From contig CALZUQ010000003.1 in NCBI GenBank assembly GCA_945829425.1, forward strand, positions 60,299 to 124,298: DNA of 64,000 nucleotides. Direction: 5' to 3'. The position numbers and the translations under genes are program-made. The DNA is from an uncultured bacterium (lineage in GTDB: Bacteria > Bacteroidota > Bacteroidia > Bacteroidales > Bacteroidaceae). Below, piece by piece: positions 62,395-64,000 of this stretch (its first letter is position 1; each line of letters opens with the position of its first letter). A model generated the notes under the pieces. The model saw nothing but the letters and a program-made list of their open reading frames with translations, did not search any database and was not told the DNA's origin.

Positions 62395-63708
62395 ATGGAA
62401 AAGCTGCTTCATTACTGCTGGAAACATCGCATTCTTCCTTTTGCTGACATGCGTACAATTGACGGAAAGGTAGTTGATGTCATAGACCCAGGCATGCTCA
62501 ATACCGATGCCGGCCCGGACTTCTTCAACGCCAAGGTGGCGATAGGGGGAAAGATATGGGCAGGAAACGTAGAGATACACACCAAAAGGCAGGACTGGTA
62601 TGCTCACGGCCATAATACCGATGCAGTATACGACAACGTCATTCTGCACGTCATACGCCGGGGAGAGAGCCATAGAGAAGGAATGGAGATAAAGACGAGT
62701 GAGGGAAGGACAGTGCCGGAAATGGAAATAGACATACCTGAGCATATACTGAAAAACTACAGAGAACTGATAGCAGAAGACTCCTACCCTCCTTGCTACC
62801 GCATAATACCGAATCTTCCCAAGGTCATGGTTCATGCCTGGATGGCTGCACTTCAGACGGAACGGTTAGAACAGAAGACCGAGGCGCTTATGAAGACACT
62901 ATCTCTTCTCAACGGCGACTGGGAGCATTCTTTCTTCGTGGCTCTTGCGCGTAGTTTCGGAATGGGGGCGAACAGCGATGCTTTGGAGATGTGGGCAAGG
63001 GAACTGCCTGTCACAGCAGTAGCCCATCATCGCGACGACTTATTCCAGATAGAGGCGTTGTTCTTTGGAAGGGCGGGAATGCTTGACCTCTCCAATATAC
63101 GCGACAAAAGAAAGGATGTGGTTGCTGAAGACAAGTATTTCTCACGTCTCACAACGGAATACTCATATCTCTTACATAAATTCTCATTACCTGCCCCAAT
63201 GCCCCTGAAATGGCATCTGCTACGTATGCGTCCTCAGAATTTCCCTCATGTACGCATAGCACAGCTTGCTCGTCTCTTCCACGAGCGACGCACGTCGCTG
63301 TCCTCTCTACTCGAATGTAAGACTCCAGAAGACATATTCAACTTGCTATCATGCGGCGTGTCGGAATATTGGGAGCGGCATTATGTCTTCGGAAAGGAGA
63401 GCCTGCCTAATACGAAGCACCTCTCTAAAGCAAGCGCAAACGTCATAATGATAAACTGCGCAATTCCCATCCTCTTCGCTTACGGACGCTTCACTGGCGA
63501 TGACAGTCTCTGCGACCGTGCCATTGACCTACTTGACACTCTGAAGGCAGAGAACAATACCATAACAAGATTGTGGAAAAATGTCGGTCTTGACGTAGCT
63601 ACAGCCGGCGACTCACAAGCTCTGATACAACTGAAGAAATGTTATTGCGATAGAAAAGACTGCTTACGATGCCGCATAGGTTATAAATACTTGGCAGAGA
63701 AGAAATAA
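62395..63708 (+). CDS. DUF2851 family protein
   Basis: MEKLLHYCWKHRILPFADMRTIDGKVVDVIDPGMLNTDAGPDFFNAKVAIGGKIWAGNVEIHTKRQDWYAHGHNTDAVYDNVILHV; C-terminal CDRKDCLRCRIGYKYL. Confidence 0.93.
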   Translation: MEKLLHYCWKHRILPFADMRTIDGKVVDVIDPGMLNTDAGPDFFNAKVAIGGKIWAGNVEIHTKRQDWYAHGHNTDAVYDNVILHVIRRGESHREGMEIKTSEGRTVPEMEIDIPEHILKNYRELIAEDSYPPCYRIIPNLPKVMVHAWMAALQTERLEQKTEALMKTLSLLNGDWEHSFFVALARSFGMGANSDALEMWARELPVTAVAHHRDDLFQIEALFFGRAGMLDLSNIRDKRKDVVAEDKYFSRLTTEYSYLLHKFSLPAPMPLKWHLLRMRPQNFPHVRIAQLARLFHERRTSLSSLLECKTPEDIFNLLSCGVSEYWERHYVFGKESLPNTKHLSKASANVIMINCAIPILFAYGRFTGDDSLCDRAIDLLDTLKAENNTITRLWKNVGLDVATAGDSQALIQLKKCYCDRKDCLRCRIGYKYLAEKK

Positions 63709-63722
63709 CCAAAGCGTTATAC

Positions 63723-63772
63723 TTTAATGTGGGTACACGATGAAAATTGTTTCATTGTGAGCCCACATTAAA
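63723..63772 (+). terminator. Long hairpin terminator after DUF2851 gene
   Basis: tttaatgtggg / cccacattaaa with inner cacgatgaaa / tttcattgtg. Confidence 0.7.
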
Positions 63773-64000
63773 CATAAATGGAGTGATTAACGTGAGCGCA
63801 ATAAATTATAGTGGAAAATTACAGATCACGCCTAATATTTTACCTATTTCCTGACTTCGTATTTACGACGGCTTTTCCATGGACGTACGTCAATAGATAT
63901 TCCCTACGATACATGATCTTCCTCATGTTTGCTTCTTTTTAGAAACCTATTCCTCTATCCACAAATCCAGACAATAAACAGGGGCTGGGGATATATCTTC

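Noticed and set aside
62278-62835. Minus-strand ORF with LTLTLTLTLTL repeat
   Set aside because: It is produced by the CCTTAA/CCTTGA repeat and runs antisense through the well-supported DUF2851 gene.
63780-64000. Possible minus-strand C-terminus ending IDVRPWKSRRKYEVRK
   Set aside because: Interrupted by an in-frame TAG a few codons upstream and truncated by the window edge; not enough to call a gene.

Overview
The window looks like Bacteroidales chromosome (Prevotella-like). Supporting signs are TAnnTTTGC promoter motifs, the T9SS genes porU/porV, GlnN-type glutamine synthetase, GLPGLI proteins and many polysaccharide-degrading enzymes. About 47 protein genes and one tRNA-Met are supported. 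Main blocks: a 5'-truncated TrpB-like gene; a GH53 galactanase fused in frame to a cyclophilin PPIase; xerD; aroQ; GH28; GH2; prmC-recX-comF; a five-gene mannan operon (GH26, GH130, transporter, epimerase, GH36); an orphan vsr; glnN; FAH-porU-porV-ispF; the rplM-rpsI-rpsB-tsf operon; a recently homogenised GLPGLI pair plus a TonB-receptor-like protein; GH140-like and GH95; rfbA-rfbC-rfbB; sufC-sufD; a DEAD helicase; GH43; DUF2851. No CRISPR array, rRNA, prophage or intact transposase was seen. The most unexpected signals are outside the genes: (1) seven intergenic tandem arrays with unrelated sequences but nearly the same 22-23 bp period; (2) a recurrent sense-strand CCCACC-type motif between co-directional genes; (3) several strongly structured intergenic elements. 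The most unusual coding feature is the GH53-cyclophilin fusion. All calls come from reading the sequence and from family knowledge; no searches were run.
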